9,813 bases of DNA from Rikenellaceae bacterium (GTDB lineage Bacteria; Bacteroidota; Bacteroidia; Bacteroidales; Rikenellaceae), in NCBI GenBank assembly GCA_031286025.1, contig JAITVB010000139.1:1-9813 (forward strand), given 5' to 3'. The notes beneath the pieces were generated by a model. It searched no databases, was not told the DNA's origin, and was given only the letters and a program-made list of their open reading frames with translations. The translations under genes were made by a program, and so were the position numbers. Shown in pieces: positions 7,071-9,813 of this stretch; within the stretch, counting starts at the first letter, position 1; each line of letters opens with the position of its first letter.

Positions 7071-7157
7071 AACGGGTTTTATGGAAAGGCCCCTGTCAGC
7101 TGCAACGATCGAAAATCCGACGCATTACAGGACAGGGGCCTTTTCTATAAACCCGTT
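7071..7157. terminator. Long-armed terminator between convergent tsf and ugd
   Basis: Two 27-nt arms (7071-7097 and 7131-7157) are inverted copies with about 23 matching positions and a 33-nt loop. The inner 14 bases are perfectly paired, AAGGCCCCTGTC and its complement flanked by A and T runs, as in a bidirectional rho-independent terminator. The right arm overlaps the first two positions of the tsf stop codon, so it terminates the ribosomal operon and probably also stops ugd transcripts. Confidence 0.8.
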
Positions 7158-7974
7158 AGTCGTTCAGTGAAAAGCGCTTATACTCCACTACCGTGGCTAC
7201 CGGATTGGCAGCTTTGATGTAGGCTCCGACGGTTACCTTGTTGTTCTTAACCAAGGCTTGGTTGAGGAGGGTATTTTCGGAGAGGTATTTGTTGACCTTG
7301 CCTTCAGCGATTTTGTCGAGCATAGCTTCGGGCTTACCATCGAGGCGAGCTTGTTCGCGACCGATCTGGCGTTCCTTTTCGATGATGTCGGCCGGACAGT
7401 CGTCCTTGCTGATCGAAACGGGGGCCATGGCGGCAGCCTGCATGGCTACGTCCTTGGCAACATCGGCGGGGATCTCGGCGTTGAAACCGATCAGCGTACC
7501 GAGTTTGTTGTTCATGTGGACATAAGCGGTGCATTGTGCGGCCTCGATGCGGGCATAGTATACGAGTTCGATCTTTTCGCCGGTCTGGCCAGAACGTTCG
7601 GTCACAGTTTCAGCCACGCTCCGACCGTTCATCTGCGTCGCCTTGAGGGCTTCGAGACCAACCACATCCCCAACAACGGCTACGTCCAGGATAGCCTGGG
7701 TAGCGGCCACAAAGTCGGCATTCTTGGCCACGAAGTCGGTTTCGCAGGCAAGGCACACCAGATAGGCTTTCTTGCCGTTCACCTTGGCGAGCACACACCC
7801 TTCGGTCGCTTCGCGGTCGGCACGCTTGCTGGCGATGAGTTTCCCCTTTTCGCGGATGATCTCCTGCGCGCGATCGAAGTCGCCACCCGCTTCTTCAAGG
7901 GCTTTCTTACAGTCCATCATACCCGCGCCGGTCATCTTGCGCAGTTTGGCAACATCAACAGCTTTGATTTCCAT
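7156..7974 (-). CDS. tsf: Elongation factor Ts
   Basis: Predicted 272-residue EF-Ts, the guanine nucleotide exchange factor that releases GDP from EF-Tu. The N-terminal UBA-like domain is residues 1 to about 45 (VAKLRKMTGAGMMDCKKALEE), followed by the EF-Tu contact motif TDFVAKN at 79-85. The core continues through VAKDVAMQAAAMAP (about 172-185) and the C-terminal module GKVNKYLSENTLLNQ (about 225-239). Length matches Bacteroidales EF-Ts. It is the last gene of the rplM-rpsI-rpsB-tsf run, 27 nt after the rpsB stop. Unlike its neighbours it has a purine-rich AAAGGAT about 8 nt before the ATG that could act as a Shine-Dalgarno. The TAA stop runs straight into a strong terminator hairpin. Confidence 0.98.
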   Translation of the reverse strand: MEIKAVDVAKLRKMTGAGMMDCKKALEEAGGDFDRAQEIIREKGKLIASKRADREATEGCVLAKVNGKKAYLVCLACETDFVAKNADFVAATQAILDVAVVGDVVGLEALKATQMNGRSVAETVTERSGQTGEKIELVYYARIEAAQCTAYVHMNNKLGTLIGFNAEIPADVAKDVAMQAAAMAPVSISKDDCPADIIEKERQIGREQARLDGKPEAMLDKIAEGKVNKYLSENTLLNQALVKNNKVTVGAYIKAANPVATVVEYKRFSLND

Positions 7975-8001
7975 AATCTTATCCTTTCTTTTTAATCTGA
8001 A
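7975..8001 (-). promoter_or_regulatory. tsf ribosome-binding region
   Basis: The 27-nt gap before tsf reads, on the minus strand, an A-rich stretch followed by AAAGGAT about 8 nt before the ATG. This resembles a Shine-Dalgarno, which the other genes here lack. It also shares the string CAGATTAAAAA (7989-7999) with the region before rpsB. Confidence 0.45.
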
Positions 8002-8898
8002 TTATTCGGCAATTTCTTCTGCCGGCGCAACTTCAGCTTTGGCAACCTTGGCCTTGGGGGCTTGGGGAGGTTCTTCGGCTGCGGGGGCGGCTGCGGCAAC
8101 CGGTTCGCCTCCAACGGCAACGGCTTCCTTCACCATCTTGCGGGCGCGGGCCGGCTTGGCAACCTTTTCACCCTCGGCCGGAGCGGCGTCAGTTTCCTTT
8201 TCCTTTTCGATCTTGCGTTCCATCAGGCCCTCCTGAATGGCGACGGTCACCGTGTCAAGAATGACGGCAATCGATTTCGAAGCATCGTCGTTCGCCGGGA
8301 TCACATAGTCGATGTCTGTCGGATCACAGCAAGTGTCAACCATGGCGAATACGGGAATGCTCAAGCGTTTTGCCTCTTTGATGGCGTTAATCTCCTTCTG
8401 CACGTCGACCACGAACAGGGCGGCCGGCAGGCGGGTCAGGTCAGCGATCGAACCGAGGTTCTTCTCCAGTTTAGCGCGTTGGCGGCTGATCTGGAGGCGT
8501 TCGCGTTTCGAGAAATTGTCATAAGTGCCGTCGCTGTTCATCTTGTCGATGGTAGCCATTTTCTTGACGGCTTTACGTATCGTGGGGAAGTTTGTAAGCA
8601 TGCCGCCCGGCCAACGTTCAGTAACATACGGCATGTTGACGGCGGCTACTTTTTCTGCGACAATCTCCTTGGCCTGTTTCTTCGTAGCGACGAAGAGCAC
8701 GCGGCGGCCCGACTTAGCGATCTGCTTCAGCGCGGCCGAAGCTTCGTCGAGTTTCACGACGGTTTTGTGGAGATCGATGATGTGGATCCCGTTCTTCTCC
8801 ATAAAGATATACGGAGCCATCTTGGGGTTCCACTTACGTTTGAGGTGCCCGAAATGAACACCTGCTTCTAACAACTGATTAAAATCTGTTCTCGGCAT
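8002..8898 (-). CDS. rpsB: 30S ribosomal protein uS2 with long Ala/Pro/Glu/Lys-rich tail
   Basis: Predicted 298-residue ribosomal protein uS2 of the small subunit. The conserved start MPRTDFNQLLEAGVHFGH and the following KWNPKMAPYIF and ERWPGGMLTNF (about 94-104) are diagnostic. The S2 core ends near residue 227 (IAVILDTVTVAIQEGLMERK); residues 228-298 are a low-complexity tail rich in Ala, Pro, Glu, Lys and Val that is probably disordered. Tails after S2 are common in Bacteroidota, but this one, at about 70 residues, is long. The frame is open to 8934; I chose 8898 because MPRTDFNQLLEAG is the family N-terminus and the extra 12 residues are not. The upstream region is A-rich with no Shine-Dalgarno. 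The gene is separated from rpsI by 187 nt and from tsf by 27 nt. Confidence 0.97.
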   Translation of the reverse strand: MPRTDFNQLLEAGVHFGHLKRKWNPKMAPYIFMEKNGIHIIDLHKTVVKLDEASAALKQIAKSGRRVLFVATKKQAKEIVAEKVAAVNMPYVTERWPGGMLTNFPTIRKAVKKMATIDKMNSDGTYDNFSKRERLQISRQRAKLEKNLGSIADLTRLPAALFVVDVQKEINAIKEAKRLSIPVFAMVDTCCDPTDIDYVIPANDDASKSIAVILDTVTVAIQEGLMERKIEKEKETDAAPAEGEKVAKPARARKMVKEAVAVGGEPVAAAAPAAEEPPQAPKAKVAKAEVAPAEEIAE

Positions 8899-9085
8899 TG
8901 TTTGTGTGTTTTTAATCTGGTTCTCTTGCGTCAACCGTACGGTAGCAGTACTTGACCGGTCCGGGCGGTTTTTCCGCGGCGCGGCAACATGAAAGTAGTT
9001 CCCTGACTAACCGGCAGCCTCTAAAGGCCACCCCTTGAAGTCTTTCACATTTGCAAACCGGCGCCGTGCAAATCGGACGATTGAA
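8899..9085 (-). other. Structured spacer between rpsI and rpsB
   Basis: This 187-nt gap within the ribosomal operon has no open frame I can support. On the minus strand it holds a hairpin right after rpsI (ATTTGCA/TGCAAAT, 9049-9055 with 9067-9073), a second one GGTGGCCT-TTAG-AGGCTGCC (9013-9032), and GCGG-AAAAA-CCGC near 8965-8980. No exact TAnnTTTG box was found. It could carry a uS2 autoregulatory leader, a partial terminator or an RNA processing site; which is not decidable here. Confidence 0.4.
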
Positions 9086-9472
9086 TTAGCGCTTGCTGAA
9101 CTGGAAGCGTGCACGTGCACCCGGGCGTCCCGGTTTCTTACGCTCAACTTCGCGCGGGTCGCGGGTGAGGAAGCCGTTCTTCTTAAGAACGGGGCGCATC
9201 TCGGCGTTGATTTCGCAGAGGGCGCGGGCAATCCCCAGACGGGCAGCCTCAGCCTGACCATGAATCCCGCCGCCATCAAGAGTGATCTTGATGTCGTAGC
9301 TTTCCGTGTTATCAGTCACCAACAGGGGCTGCTTCACGATAAACTGGAAAATTTCGAGCGGGAAGTAGGTCTGCAAGGACCGGTCGTTGATCGTAATGTC
9401 ACCTTTGCCGGATTTCACGTATACGCGGGCAACAGCCGCTTTTCTACGTCCTACGGTGTTTACAACTTCCAT
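9086..9472 (-). CDS. rpsI: 30S ribosomal protein uS9
   Basis: Predicted 128-residue ribosomal protein uS9, complete. Family features are NTVGRRKAAVARVYVKSGKG at residues 5-24, LDGGGIHGQAEAARLGIARAL at about 65-85, and the basic C-terminus ending PGARARFQFSKR; in this family the C-terminal SKR reaches the P-site tRNA anticodon stem. It begins 5 nt after the rplM stop codon, so translation is probably coupled with uL13, its usual operon partner. The stop is followed closely by a small hairpin (9049-9073). Confidence 0.98.
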   Translation of the reverse strand: MEVVNTVGRRKAAVARVYVKSGKGDITINDRSLQTYFPLEIFQFIVKQPLLVTDNTESYDIKITLDGGGIHGQAEAARLGIARALCEINAEMRPVLKKNGFLTRDPREVERKKPGRPGARARFQFSKR

Positions 9473-9477
9473 AGTGT

Positions 9478-9813
9478 TTACTTGATTTCGTTTACGTTGA
9501 TGGTTTTGGGCATCTGGGCCGCGTGCGGGTGTTCGGCACCGGCGTAGACTCTGAGGTTGACCAACAGCGCCGAACCGAGACGGTTCTTGGGCAACATGCC
9601 CTTGACTGCGTGGCGGATGATGAATTCGGGCTGTTTGGCCATGTACTGGGCCGGGGTGGTGTGTTTTTGCCCACCGGGGTAGCCCGAGTGACGAACGTAG
9701 AACTTGTCGGACATTTTGTTGCCCGTCAGTCTCACTTTTTCGCAGTTGACGATGATGACGTTGTCACCACAGTCAACATGCGGAGTGTAGTTCGCCTTGT
9801 GCTTGCCGCGCAG
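9478..9813 (-). CDS. rplM: 50S ribosomal protein uL13 (5' end beyond window)
   Basis: C-terminal 111 residues of ribosomal protein uL13, read in frame from the right edge of the window. The visible part starts [19 protein letters not shown] and contains [40 protein letters not shown] and the ending [10 protein letters not shown], all typical of Bacteroidales uL13. The family is about 150 residues long, so some 40 N-terminal residues and the start lie past 9813. An internal Met (about 9735) can be mistaken for a start but is well inside the conserved domain. It is the first visible gene of the operon with rpsI. Confidence 0.97.
   Translation of the reverse strand: MRGKHKANYTPHVDCGDNVIIVNCEKVRLTGNKMSDKFYVRHSGYPGGQKHTTPAQYMAKQPEFIIRHAVKGMLPKNRLGSALLVNLRVYAGAEHPHAAQMPKTINVNEIK

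Noticed and set aside
8899..8934. Extra 12-residue N-terminus for uS2.
   Set aside because: The family start is MPRTDFNQLLEAG; the added residues are translated A-rich leader.
1..9813. Transposons, phage genes, CRISPR arrays, toxin-antitoxin or defence genes, and tRNA genes.
   Set aside because: Looked for repeats, transposase or recombinase motifs, regularly spaced repeats and cloverleaf-like segments on both strands; none was found.

Overview
This window is an ordinary-looking piece of a chromosome from a GC-rich member of the Bacteroidota, most likely the order Bacteroidales. Three things point there. Several promoters carry the Bacteroidota -7 box TAnnTTTG (three exact TATCTTTG copies and one TAACTTTG). 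Shine-Dalgarno sequences are mostly absent. The gene order rplM-rpsI-rpsB-tsf is found in this phylum, with protein sequences that read like Bacteroidales versions. High GC together with this order suggests a Rikenellaceae/Alistipes-like genome, but that is inference and cannot be settled without a search.

Layout from left to right. Positions 17-1741 (minus) hold a YgiQ-type radical SAM protein. Positions 1815-5309 (minus) hold a 1164-residue secreted glycoside hydrolase family 2 enzyme with a malectin-like domain and a further carbohydrate-binding-like C-terminus. A terminator sits between these two genes and its T tract runs into the ygiQ promoter. Positions 5310-5637 are a divergent regulatory region with a minus-strand promoter and a structured leader of about 240 nt for the hydrolase, and a plus-strand promoter for the next gene. 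Positions 5638-6954 (plus) encode UDP-glucose 6-dehydrogenase. Positions 6955-7155 are a convergent gap with terminator hairpins, one of them with 27-nt arms. From 7156 to the right edge lies the translation operon on the minus strand, transcribed rplM (cut by the window edge), rpsI, rpsB, tsf.

How the genes fit together: the right half supplies ribosomal proteins uL13, uS9 and uS2 and the elongation factor EF-Ts. The UDP-glucose dehydrogenase supplies UDP-glucuronate for surface polysaccharides. The GH2 enzyme is exported and probably trims a beta-linked glycan; no SusC/SusD or other polysaccharide-utilisation genes are visible, so its substrate is not indicated by context. YgiQ is a conserved radical SAM protein of unknown reaction. 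I see no phage, transposon, CRISPR, tRNA or defence genes. I found no convincing new biological system. The most interesting residues are the GH2 domain architecture, its structured leader, the terminator/promoter overlap at 1760-1808, and the structured gap before rpsB.
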